DNA of 64,000 nucleotides from Serripes groenlandicus (lineage: Eukaryota > Mollusca > Bivalvia > Cardiida > Cardiidae), in contig JASEVX010000011.1 of NCBI GenBank assembly GCA_031761405.1, forward strand, positions 18,000,345-18,064,344, in the 5' to 3' direction. Shown here piece by piece: positions 1 through 9,011 of the stretch; position 1 is the first letter of the stretch, and each line of letters starts with the position of its first letter. The notes beneath the pieces are model-generated. The model worked only from the letters and a program-made list of their open reading frames with translations, ran no database searches and was not told the DNA's origin. The position numbers and the translations under genes are program-made.

Positions 1-39
1 CCTGGCGAATTTAAAAACATCTGACCAGAAAGGTTGAAC

Positions 40-214
40 ATATCCATATTAACATGAAAGTAAGATAATTGAAAAGAGTTGAAAACATTGTGGCAAAAGG
101 GGAAAATCGCTCGTTTTGAGCAATGTATCCATTTGTCACAATGTTTTTTCAAAAGTCGCCTACCTCAGAGGCTTCAGAAAGTATATTCTGTATGTGGGAA
201 AGTGTTAAAAGAAA
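40..214. mobile_element. Degenerate family P MITE
   Basis: Contains the P core (GTGGCAAAAGG ... GCTCGTTTTGAGCAAT ... TTGTCACAATG) and a right end GTATGTGGGAAAGTGTTAA. The left end is not clear. Confidence 0.5.
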
Positions 215-245
215 AACAGTCCAATAGAGTGTATTATCTTCTTTT

Positions 246-491
246 ATAGCCCTTTCACACATACGACAAATTTGCAGCAGACGATTTTCAAAAGATCTTA
301 GCAAAAATATAGAAAATATCTACTAACGAGAGAGCAATTTTTATTCACATTTTTTTAAAGTTGAAATCATTTCGACTAAAGGTGAAATTGCCCAATACGA
401 GCAATTTCACCTTTCGTCACAGTGTTTTCAAAAAAATCATCTTCTTCAAAGGCTTCAGAAAGCGTCTGTAATGATGGTAAGGGCTAGAAAG
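246..491. mobile_element. Degenerate family P-like MITE
   Basis: Left end CCCTTTCACACATACGAC, GCAGCAGACGA box, inner palindrome around 390-412 and a decayed right end. Confidence 0.45.
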
Positions 492-499
492 ATAATGTT

Positions 500-1090
500 C
501 AAACAATGATGGGTCTATGTATTTATTAATATTCCTCATGCTGTATTGGTACGTGAGTGGAATAAAAAAAAAAAAACATGTGAAAGAATTATTTTACCGG
601 CACTTGCTATCGGGGATAATTTACCATATAGAAATAAAGAGTAGTTGTAACTTTAACGACCTATAATACTTTTATTAATTAAGATATCGATTAGGTGCAA
701 ACGGCTCCACAAAATATAAGTATCTATCTTTAATATGTATATTTTATTATTCGAGAAAAAGTCGATTTAAATAGTATTTTTTTAGGTTGAATAAACGTTG
801 TCAATATCAATATCATATTGACAAAGAACAAAATAAATGTACCCCTTCACTTATAATCGATTTATGTCAAATATCATTATAGATTATTTCTTAGGTGCAA
901 ACGGTCTCGGATGCGGCACTTCTTCATCTACAATGTAATGTTTATTTCATCAAAATAAATTTAGATTTAGATGGTTTTTTTGGATGATATATTTGTAACT
1001 TCATGGTTTTAAATGTATTCGTGAAAGTTCGGAAATGCTCCCGATTCGATCCGAAGTTTTATGACCCTCATACAAAAAAATGTGTTCTGT
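500..1090. other. A+T-rich sequence, nothing recognised
   Basis: No gene or named repeat. TTAGGTGCAAACGG occurs near 692 and 892, hinting at an old local duplication. The stretch ends in TTCTGTTCTGTT, like the tail of a retroelement. Confidence 0.4.
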
Positions 1091-1098
1091 TCTGTTAA

Positions 1099-1305
1099 CT
1101 CTTTCAGCGCCAAAGGCAATATTGAGCATTTTGCAAACAATGCAGATTCAGGTGTGTCAGCTCGTAACGAGCTGTCTCACCTGAAATCTGCATTGTTTGG
1201 CTGTGAGTTATAGAAATATATTCCAAAAATCCTATAACATGAAAATAGAGTCGTCCGAGTTTGAACATGGAACAGTCTACTTTAAACAATTCGGCGCTGA
1301 AAGGG
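1099..1305. mobile_element. Family S palindromic MITE
   Basis: Flanked by TTAA at 1095-1098 and 1306-1309. Ends are CTCTTTCAGCGCC and GGCGCTGAAAGGG. The centre is a long self-complementary hairpin around AGCTCGTAACGAGCT. TTAA target duplication suggests a piggyBac-type element. Confidence 0.8.
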
Positions 1306-1430
1306 TTAAAAAGGTTACGTTAAACAAATGGTTGGCGCTTTGTTAATCCAAAAACAAACACAACGATGGTCACTCGGCGATGGGTCTCGACTTTTCACAT
1401 TATTGCCGATAGACAGTTAGGCGGTTGAAT

Positions 1431-1459
1431 TTTTATTTATTTATTTATTTATTTATTTA
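1431..1459. repeat. (TTTA)n microsatellite
   Basis: About seven tandem TTTA units. Confidence 0.8.
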
Positions 1460-1559
1460 GTCTCATCCATTTATATATAACTAACGGAACGAAGTCAAGC
1501 GACGGAATTTAGGGAAATTTATAAAAAAATATTTTTTCTTTTTAACCCGTTTTTGTTAA

Positions 1560-1771
1560 GCCTTTCCCTCATATAGACGCCTCTGCAGCAGACAACTTTT
1601 TAAAAACATAGTGACAAAAGAAGAAATTGCTCAAAACGAGCAATTTCTCCTTTTGCCAAAATGTTTTTCACTTTTAGTCATAGGCTATCCATTCAATTAT
1701 AGAGATTTTCTATTTTTTGACAAAATATGTTAAAAGTCGTCTGCTGCAGAATTGTCGTATGAGGGAAAGGG
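1560..1771. mobile_element. Family P MITE, intact ends
   Basis: TTAA at 1556-1559 and 1772-1775. Inverted ends CCTTTCCCTCAT and ATGAGGGAAAGG, inner GCAGCAGAC/GTCTGCTGC boxes and a central hairpin over GCTCAAAACGAGC. Non-autonomous and probably piggyBac-like. Confidence 0.8.
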
Positions 1772-1893
1772 TTAAGATATTGTCGAGAAAACGGTATTAA
1801 CTCTTTCAGCGCCAAAGGCAATACTGAGGTTTTTGCAAACAATACTGATTCAGGTGAGTCAGCTCGTAACGAGCTGTCTCACCTGAAATCAGC

Positions 1894-2295
1894 GTGGCGG
1901 ATTTGAGACAGGGCGTCCCGGGTTCGATAACTGCTCGCCGGTATGGAGAAGTGCAACTGGACAAGACACATCTCCTAAAGTAGTCACCCAGGAATCATGC
2001 ATAAGTTAAAGTGTAGATTTGCTTTAATCTGGTTTTACGCCGTTAACAACATTATTTCGGTTATATCACGGCGACAGTTCCCTTATTCGTGATCCCTGTG
2101 TAAACAAACCAGTACTTAGACTGGGAAATGTGCCTTGTCCAAGGATACTTCACCATAACCGTTGCGCCGCGACTGGGGATCGATCCCGGTAAGCCCGGTT
2201 CCAAATCCCCTACGCTAACCACTCGGCAATGGCCGATTCCCAAGTTAAAGTGTAGTGGCTTCGAGATATAACTGAAATAATGTTGCAATTAGTGT
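1894..2295 (+). mobile_element. tRNA-derived SINE, interrupted
   Basis: Head GTGGCGG...GGGTTCGAT (B-box-like) and tail GATATAACTGAAATAATGTT. A 7-bp duplication AATCAGC brackets it (1887-1893 and 2296-2302). It is itself split at 2017-2241 by a second SINE. Confidence 0.7.
2017..2241 (-). mobile_element. tRNA-derived SINE inside a SINE
   Basis: Minus-strand copy with tail complement GGTTTTACGCCG and head complement GGGGATCGATCCC. An exact 14-bp duplication AAGTTAAAGTGTAG brackets it (2003-2016 and 2242-2255), marking target-primed insertion. Confidence 0.8.
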
Positions 2296-2420
2296 AATCA
2301 GCATTGTTTGCCCATTAGTTACCAAAAATAGTCTAAAACTTTCATAAATTGAGAAATGGACACACCCGATTTTGAACATGGAGGAGTCTACTTTAAACAA
2401 TTCGGCGCTGAAAGAGTTAA

Positions 2421-2784
2421 GTTTGTTTCGGGTTTTTACGCCGCTTTCAACAGCTTAGGTCATATCGCGGTTGACAGGAAAGATGCTAATGGTCCAAAAC
2501 CCAATATTTACATCGGGATTCCCATAATAATGTAAGGTTATGAAACCAATACTTCCCAACCTGCTATAGAGCTCAAGAGTTGCATTGACCCAGTCGCTCG
2601 GATCCATTTATCCGGCGCTTTCGGTTCACTTAATAGTCAAACTGAGGCTGCCATTCTTATAAGGTATCCCCAGCCACAGGGGCATATATAAGAAGCAATA
2701 TATTTTTTAAAATATGTGTATCATTAGGTCTTCCAAAGGGAAGAAAGTCAGTAAGACACTTTATATCAAAAGAGAATTAATGAT
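2421..2784. other. SINE tail remnant and unassigned sequence
   Basis: A decayed minus-strand SINE tail (GGTTTTTACGCCGCTTTCAA) at about 2430-2476. Nothing recognised in the rest. Confidence 0.45.
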
Positions 2785-2788
2785 TTAA

Positions 2789-2995
2789 CTCTTTCAGCGC
2801 CACAGGCAATATTGAGGTTTTTGCAAACAATGCAGATTCAGGCGAGTCAGCTCGTAACGAGCTGTCTCACCTGAAATCAGCATTGTTTGCCTTTTAGTTA
2901 CCAAAAATAGTCCAAAACCTTCATAAATTGAGAAATGGACACACCCGATTTTGAACATGGAAGAGTCTACTTTAAACAATTCGGCGCTGAAAGAG
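2789..2995. mobile_element. Family S palindromic MITE
   Basis: TTAA at 2785-2788 and 2996-2999, ends CTCTTTCAGCGCC and GGCGCTGAAAGAG. Nearly identical to the host of the nested SINEs at 1801-2416. Confidence 0.8.
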
Positions 2996-3023
2996 TTAAA
3001 ATATATTTTTAGATCGACACTAT

Positions 3024-3286
3024 GAACCGTTTCACGAGAAAACCAACATAATGGCCTCTGCGTAATGTATCGACCGTGATAAGCCTGTGCAGTCCGCGCA
3101 GACTGATCCGGGCCGACACATTCCGTCTCAGGGGGGATATAGGTATAGAGTAATGATTCCTGAAACAGAAAATCCACAGGAGGCGAAAAGTGTATGTCCG
3201 GGTTAGCCTTCGCGGCATGCTTATGCTGATCCGGGTCGATACTTTACGCAGAGTCCACAATGTTGGTTTTTATCGCGGGACGGCTC
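3024..3286. mobile_element. Family G inverted-repeat element
   Basis: Ends GAACCGTTTCACGAGAAAA and CGCGGGACGGCTC are imperfect inverted repeats. The internal halves carry GATCAGCCT-type and GCGCAGACTGATCC-type segments found in every G copy. C+G-richer than its surroundings. Confidence 0.7.
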
Positions 3287-3337
3287 ATATGTCCTCTGCA
3301 AGATACTGCCCAGGAGAGGTTGTTACACTGTAAATTA

Positions 3338-3366
3338 ACAATACAATACAATACAATACAATACAA
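3338..3366. repeat. (AATAC)n microsatellite
   Basis: About five ACAAT/AATAC units. The surrounding 3290-3700 holds nothing else recognisable. Confidence 0.7.
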
Positions 3367-3719
3367 AGTTTTTTATTGTCAATCACGACGCCCAAAATTG
3401 AGCTGAACAATTAAGTGAATTACAAACAGTTGATTACATATGATTTAATTGATTATATGATAAACGTTTCAAAATAATTTCTAACAAGTTTCTCTGACAC
3501 AGGCGAGATTTGACACAACTGCGGCAGACGACTTTTGAAAACATTGTTTGGAATGAAGACAGTGATGTGGTCTTTTCCCCCCCAATGGTTTCGAAACCTT
3601 ATCGAAAGAAAAGTGTCTCTTTTAACCAAATTTTTATTATTTTGCTTAAATGTAATGTAAGATGACGACTATGAAATTGCATACCATTTGAGTGGGCAAA
3701 CATGGTTGTAAACATATTC

Positions 3720-3963
3720 TAACCCTTTGCCACATACAACAAATATGCAGCAGACAACTTTTGAAAACATACTGGAACAAATTTGGAAACTTCCTTTAAA
3801 TGAAAGTACCATAACTGAATAGAGTTGAAAACATACTGGAATACATTTTGAAACTTCTTTTAAATGAAAATACACTAATTGAATAGAGTTGAAAACATGG
3901 TGACAAAAGGAGAAATTGCTCGTTTCGAAAACGTCAGAAAGCGTCTATATGAGGGAAAGGGTA
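3720..3963. mobile_element. Degenerate family P MITE
   Basis: Left end ACCCTTTGCCACATACAAC, right end ATGAGGGAAAGGGTAAA. It contains a direct repeat of a GAAACTTC...GAATAGAGTTGAAAACAT unit. Confidence 0.6.
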
Positions 3964-4021
3964 AATCCTTTTGCCACATGCATACACATTTTGACACATC
4001 TGAAGCAGATAAACCTTTTAA

Positions 4022-4243
4022 CCCTTTCTCTCATACGACAATTATGCAGCAGACGACTTTGAACATATTTTGTTAAAATATAGAAAATCTCTTTAATTGA
4101 ATGGATAACCTATGCCTAAAAGTGGAAAACAGTGTGGCAAACGGAGAAATTGCTCGGTTTGAGCAATTTCTTCTTTTGTCACTTTGTTTTCAACAAGCCG
4201 CCTGCTGCAGAGGCCTCAGAAAGCGTATATATGAGGGAAAGGG
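4022..4243. mobile_element. Family P MITE
   Basis: TTAA at 4018-4021 and 4244-4247. Ends CCCTTTCTCTCAT and ATGAGGGAAAGGG, central hairpin GCTCGGTTTGAGC. Confidence 0.75.
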
Positions 4244-4413
4244 TTAAAGCATTGTGGCTAAAGGAGAATTCACTCATAATTAACGATGCCTCCTTTTGCA
4301 AAAATGTTTCCAAATCTATTCACTAATTAAACTATCATTTATAGGCATTTTTCTTTCACAATTTCGCCAAGTCGTCAGCTTTACATATAGGTTGGTTACA
4401 TCGGAAGGTTTAT

Positions 4414-4638
4414 TTGTTTGTTTATTGGGGTTTTACGCCGCTTTCAACATTATTTCAGTTATATCACGGTGACAGTTCACTTAACCATGAATCCTGGGTA
4501 AACAAACCAGTACTAGGCTAGAAAATGTGCCTTGCCCAAGGGTACTCCACCAAGACCGTAGTGCCGCGACTGGGGATCGAACCCGGGATACCCGGTTTCG
4601 AAATCCCCGACGCCAACAACTCGACCACAGCGGATTCC
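4414..4638 (-). mobile_element. tRNA-derived SINE, intact target duplication
   Basis: Minus-strand SINE with the GTTTTACGCCGCTTTCAAC tail complement and a GGGGATCGAACCC B-box complement. A 13-bp duplication TCGGAAGGTTTAT lies at 4401-4413 and 4639-4651. Confidence 0.85.
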
Positions 4639-4651
4639 TCGGAAGGTTTAT

Positions 4652-5814
4652 ACATGTAAGTATTGTATACTTTGATATTGTTCCCTCTTGTTTCCATACG
4701 AACAAAGGATGCAATATCATTTGATATTGCACGGATTGATATTGCACTGGAATCTTTTTCACGTGACGCTAAGGACGGAACTATTTCCATACACTAACGT
4801 TACAAAGCGCTCTCATCCAACCTTTCATGATTTAGAGATCCAGCTAACTTCTACTTCTACTTTGTTACTGTCAGGGCTTAGTGCATCGCAGGCAAGTGAA
4901 GCCATTAAAATGGTTAAAACAACTAATTAGGCATATTTACAAATATAAATGAAATAAAAAAAACAGCTGTGTTGTTTAGGCTGTGTATTAATGTAGACGG
5001 GACTTGAATCAGTTTACAGATGTGATCTGCTCAAGGTTCGGCTCTCTGATAGTCCTAGGAAAAAGCTGTGCTTATACGGTTCGTAGTAGATTGTTTGGTA
5101 CATCTTTTATAGATGACACGTAGTGAAAAAATCGATAGACATACACAAAACCCAATCTGGTCTATTTATAGCGTTAGCTATGCTAGTAAATATGTACGTA
5201 GTTTCTGACGTAATAATGTGACGTGTACATCAATAATATTGCTCGATTGTTGTTTTGATTGTGGTTGACGATCTATTATAAGTGTATCAACAAATAAAGT
5301 GGGATTCATAACTACTAGGATGAATAAGCATATGATTGTTTTAAAGGTAGGTCTTCAGATTTGTTTTGTTATCCTCCGATGTGAAGTTTATCAACGCAGT
5401 AGCCTTTATATGTATATCAAAGATGTGTGTTCGCTTTACTGAACATACTGCGAGGTCAAAAGGCCCTTTTAAAGCTTTAAGGGGCATCTAAATCGTAATA
5501 AAAAAACAAATATCCAAGCGTAAATACAAGAATAAGATAATACACGGGTTCTTAATGAAAAACACTGTTAGAAAAGGCGTTACACATCATTTTGTCGACG
5601 ATTCCAATTTCGAGTCGACAACAATGGCGGTTCGTAAATTATATTTTCCGCGACCTTAGCAACCAGCGTAAAGGAGAGTATAATTGCGCGATATATCGTT
5701 AATGTTTATTTATCTGAGCAATCAAAAACGACTGTTAATTTTCTAACAGCTTGACGTGTTTAAAACAAACAAAAAGACACATTTTAAATAGCCAATATCA
5801 AATTATACAATAAA
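4652..5814. other. No gene or named repeat seen
   Basis: A+T-rich sequence with only short open frames. No coding similarity or repeat family recognised. Confidence 0.4.
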
Positions 5815-5950
5815 AAGGTTATTGCATGATTATGGGAATCTATTGTGTTGGGACTCGTTCCTTCGGCGGAGTGCCCTCGCAAGCTCGGGCAACTCAGCCG
5901 AAGGAACTCGTCCAACACAATATTTTCCCATATTGATGCAATAACCTATA
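5815..5950. repeat. Imperfect long hairpin
   Basis: Arms AGGTTATTGCATGATTATGG...GTTCCTTCGG and CCGAAGGAACTCGT...TTGATGCAATAACCT pair over about 60 bp around a CTCGCAAGCTCG loop. MITE-like. Confidence 0.65.
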
Positions 5951-6059
5951 GTATATCATAAATGACGTCGCCGGGAGTGTAATAAAGCCATTGAATAAAT
6001 TGCGTATTCAACTAGTGTAATAACAATGCTACGTAACGTCATAATGAAAAGCATTGAAA

Positions 6060-6230
6060 ATGACCGCGCTATATAGCGACGTTATATATATTTCGCGCTA
6101 ATAATCGTCGAATTGGAATTTTTGATATAAATAGAATATAACATTCGCGGTCATTCAATACAAAGTTTTATTAAACTCGTTTAATAAAATGTCGTATTGA
6201 ATGACCACTCATGTAATATCCTCTATGTAT
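6060..6230. repeat. Inverted-repeat segment, second copy at 39075-39232
   Basis: GCGCTATATAGCGAC, then ATTCAATAC...GTATTGAATGACCAC, which forms a hairpin over about 50 bp. The reverse complement of nearly the whole segment occurs at 39075-39232. Confidence 0.7.
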
Positions 6231-6274
6231 ACTGGGAATGAGACAGAGAAGACGGTTCTGTTTGTGCAGTGTTT

Positions 6275-6365
6275 TACGCCGCTTTCAACAATGTTTCAGT
6301 TATATCACGTCGTTCCCTGGGTAAGTTACCAGTACTTCCTGGTCTGTTTATCCTGATACCAGCAC
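6275..6365 (-). mobile_element. SINE tail fragment
   Basis: GTTTTACGCCGCTTTCAAC followed by the decayed CCTGGTCTGTTTATCCTGAC segment typical of the second SINE type in this window. The head is missing. Confidence 0.6.
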
Positions 6366-6689
6366 GTTGGTCGTAATAAAGCAATCTTAATTCGATGATA
6401 AATGTAGTACAATTGGAGACATCGGTCAGTTATCTCCCTTTAATACTCTCTACATCTAGCTAGGTCCTATCATTTGGTTTCCTCTGTTTTTATCATTGGT
6501 TTCTTTGCACTGGATGGTGCACTTATAATTGCATTTTCTTGGCCAATTGTTATTAGATTGATTAGTTATTCCACATTTGTTTTCTATAAACACTGCTATG
6601 TAAATTTTCTCTTTTGAATCATCACTTTAATTAACACATTTATGATTAATGTGTACAGAGTAATTGCAATATCTCATTGCGAAATTCAT

Positions 6690-6770
6690 GTTCCGTCATG
6701 ATTTGAACACGCGACCGACCGCATCCGAGGCTGACGCTCTACCACTATATACCACCGAGGCGGGCCAGAA
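6690..6770 (-). mobile_element. tRNA-like SINE head fragment
   Basis: Complement of a B-box-like and A-box-like head (CTGACGCTCTACCACTATAT...). No intact tRNA fold. Confidence 0.4.
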
Positions 6771-6929
6771 AGAGATGGACTTTGGTCAGTCTGCCATGTG
6801 CTAAGTGCATCTCAGGACGTTCCCCCCGATACCCTGAAATATAATATAATCAAATATATTAATCATTCTACTGTAAACATGATTAAGCATTAACGTATTA
6901 GGAGTGCTTGGCGAAAAAAGGGGTTTTAA

Positions 6930-7152
6930 CCCTTTCCATCATACGACAATTCTACAGCAGACGACTTTGAACATACTTTGTCCAAAAATAGAAAATATCT
7001 ATAATTGAATGGATAACCTATGACTAAAAGTGAAAAACATTGTGGCAAAAGGAGAAATTGCTCGTTTTGAGCAATTTCTTCTTTTGTCACTATGGTTTCA
7101 AAAAGCTGTCTGCAGCAGAGACTGCCAGAAAGCGTCTATATGAGGGAAAAGG
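6930..7152. mobile_element. Family P MITE
   Basis: TTAA at 6926-6929, right flank decayed to TGAA. Ends CCCTTTCCATCAT and ATGAGGGAAAAGG with the usual GAGAAATTGCTCG...GAGCAATTTC centre. Confidence 0.75.
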
Positions 7153-7154
7153 TG

Positions 7155-7375
7155 AACTGTCCACAACATACAGCAACTCGTCAGCAGACAACTTTGAAAT
7201 CAGAAAAGGCAAAAGATATAAAACATCTAAATAAATGAAAGGATTAGTATTGAATATAGTTGAAAACATTGTTACAAACGGAGAAATGAATCCTAATTGG
7301 CAATGTCTTCTTTTGACACAGGGTTGTCAAAAGTCGTCTGCTGCAGATGCTCTTAATTGCCTATGTATGTGGGGA
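7155..7375. mobile_element. Degenerate family P-like MITE
   Basis: CAGCAGACAACTTTGAAA near the left, AAGTCGTCTGCTGCAGA near the right, decayed ends. Confidence 0.5.
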
Positions 7376-7693
7376 AATGATAGGTCGTATTTGAACATTA
7401 AATAAAAGCATTTTCCTCTACCGATGTTATTGCGTTATAAGAAAATATGTTAATATCACATTTGCTTTCAAAGTAAAGACTAAAGAATCAGGCGAGACCG
7501 TGCACATCACAGACTCGATTGGGCCTTCACTTTGCACAAAATCGAAAAGAGCTCTCATTTTTCTTGGCGCTCCCTCCATGAAAATGCCCGTATAGACACG
7601 TTTTGCAATTAAAATAAACTTTTTATCATTTCGATAGTTTAGCTTAGGCAGAGAGCATATTAGATAAAACTGTTTTTTTGCTTTTCGAAAAAC

Positions 7694-7702
7694 TTTCCCA
7701 CG
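7694..7702 (-). promoter_or_regulatory. Second CSL / Su(H) motif
   Basis: TTTCCCACG, identical to the proximal site and in the same orientation, about 800 bp upstream of the TATA-like box. The two are not spaced as a paired SPS site. Confidence 0.3.
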
Positions 7703-8295
7703 ATTTGTGAAATGTAAGAGATGTCGAAATCCTTCGCCTTATTTGCCTATACTTCCCCAATTTTATAATGATATAGGTTTATATGAAACAATCTGAAAAA
7801 TAATTCATTGATCGGGTTGAATAATGACTTCTTTCCCTCACATTTACCATCCAATCTTCATATTGCAAGAAAACAAAACCTATACATACTGTTTCTATTG
7901 TTTTAATATAAAATTCGACGATTTTTACTATAGAAAATTTAAGTATAGTGTTTACACTTATCTTCTGCTGGACTAATTATCCCATGAACTACTTTCATGA
8001 TATTTTACACGACATATACCTTAAAAGTGTAGCAATAGATGTCATTGGAGAGGTTATTCGTAACAAAATCAAACGACCAAACATTAACGTTGAAAATATA
8101 GTCACAAAGGTTGCTAGTCATTGTTTAAAACGGACTTTTAATACAGTAAGTACCGTCGTCCAATTTAGGCTGATTACCGTAAAAGGTAAGATAAACGAGC
8201 ACCTGCCTACGAAGGTCTTCAAGTCGTATGTATTCAAGATTTATGGGATACACTCGAGCTGCGACGCGAGAGTTACCTGTAAAAGTGGGCGGAGA

Positions 8296-8304
8296 TTTCC
8301 CACG
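8296..8304 (-). promoter_or_regulatory. CSL / Su(H) (RBPJ) motif
   Basis: TTTCCCACG reads CGTGGGAAA on the minus strand, an exact match to the YGTGRGAA consensus of the Notch effector CSL. It lies about 200 bp upstream of the TATA-like box. HES genes are classical Notch/CSL targets, so the site is plausible, but single 8-mers occur by chance. Confidence 0.45.
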
Positions 8305-8321
8305 TTTTCGTTTCGAGCTCT

Positions 8322-8357
8322 GGCACGCGCCGTATGTCATTTCAATCTCGCCACGCG
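8322..8357. promoter_or_regulatory. Two C-box (CACGCG) motifs for HES-class repressors
   Basis: GGCACGCGCC at 8322-8331 and CACGCG at 8352-8357 match the Hairy-type C site. They lie between the CSL motif and the CCAAT box, consistent with negative autoregulation, a known property of HES genes. Confidence 0.4.
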
Positions 8358-8425
8358 ATTTACATCCGTTTTAGTCAATTTCATTCGGTGATTTAACTGT
8401 CATGTTTATCCGCGATGTATCTCGT

Positions 8426-8430
8426 CCAAT
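8426..8430 (+). promoter_or_regulatory. CCAAT box (NF-Y type)
   Basis: CCAATCAGA is a strong NF-Y-like match. It lies about 75 bp upstream of the TATA-like box at 8504, a usual promoter-proximal position. Confidence 0.45.
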
Positions 8431-8503
8431 CAGAACGGAGGATGTCTTTACCTAGCCCAAGAAGACAAGGCTTGTTTGTTTAGAAATACAAAAAATAGGG
8501 GGG

Positions 8504-8509
8504 TATAAG
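8504..8509 (+). promoter_or_regulatory. TATA-like box of the HES gene
   Basis: TATAAG in GGGGTATAAGA, about 460 bp before the start codon and 74 bp downstream of a CCAAT box on the same strand. That spacing suits a core promoter with a start near 8530-8540. No transcript evidence is available, so the TSS is inferred. Confidence 0.5.
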
Positions 8510-8654
8510 ATATGAGTCGGTGAGGGTGATAGTGATAATATTCAAGTGATTATTAAACCAAAACGTCAAGACAAGTAGAAACTTGTTTCACTTTCCATAA
8601 AAAAAAGGAAGAAATAACACAAAAACGCAGAATCCGAGGAGTGACAAGTCTCGA

Positions 8655-8678
8655 CTTGTGTTAGATAGAAAACACGAG
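8655..8678. promoter_or_regulatory. Two N-box (CACNAG) motifs in the predicted 5' UTR
   Basis: CTTGTG at 8655-8660 (CACAAG on minus) and CACGAG at 8673-8678 match the N-box bound by HES repressors. They are just downstream of the predicted start site. Autoregulation is inferred from family behaviour. Confidence 0.35.
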
Positions 8679-8963
8679 AAAACGTGCGTGACGTGTGTCG
8701 AATGAACGCTGGTGCAGCAGACGAACGTGTTTTGACAGGCAGACGGACGCTGGAATGAGCTTGTCGCATGCCAGTTCTGACGTTAGCAGACGAGACATAC
8801 GACGTATTACAAGGGGATAAAGAAATTGATCTGGAATTGCGCGTGGACTTTAGAAAAGATTTAGTTGATGATATTGATTTTGGAGTTTGACATATTTGAT
8901 GATTTTGTAATTGATAGTGTTGTTTGGCATTAAAACAAAAAAAGAGGATTATTTAAATAAATA

Positions 8964-9011
8964 ATGATGTTGTCAGAAAAGCCAAGGAGCCCAGTTTCTG
9001 AACACAGAAAG
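8964..9011 (+). CDS. HES: HES coding exon 1
   Basis: Sixteen codons, beginning MMLSEKPRSP and ending in RK, which starts the basic region. The donor is AAG|GTAGGC. An in-frame TAA at 8958-8960 limits the start to 8964 or to the adjacent Met codon at 8967. Confidence 0.88.

Larger units (their letters stand above)
1801..2416. mobile_element. Family S MITE split by nested SINEs
   Basis: TTAA at 1797-1800 and 2417-2420 with normal S ends. The right stem is interrupted after 1893 by a SINE and resumes at 2303. Confidence 0.8.
7380..8963 (+). other. HES 5' flank and predicted 5' UTR
   Basis: No repeat family recognised between 7380 and the start codon, unlike most of the window. The proximal 700 bp holds the CSL, C-box, CCAAT, TATA-like and N-box motifs listed separately. 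An open frame at 7948-8391 overlaps these motifs and looks accidental. Confidence 0.5.

Noticed and set aside
3009..3260. Frames such as MWTLRKVSTRISLSMPRRLT found at several loci
   Set aside because: They are chance frames across copies of the family G inverted-repeat element.
7948..8391. 147-codon open frame upstream of HES
   Set aside because: No recognisable domain, no splice or expression support, and it overlaps the CSL and C-box motifs of the HES promoter.
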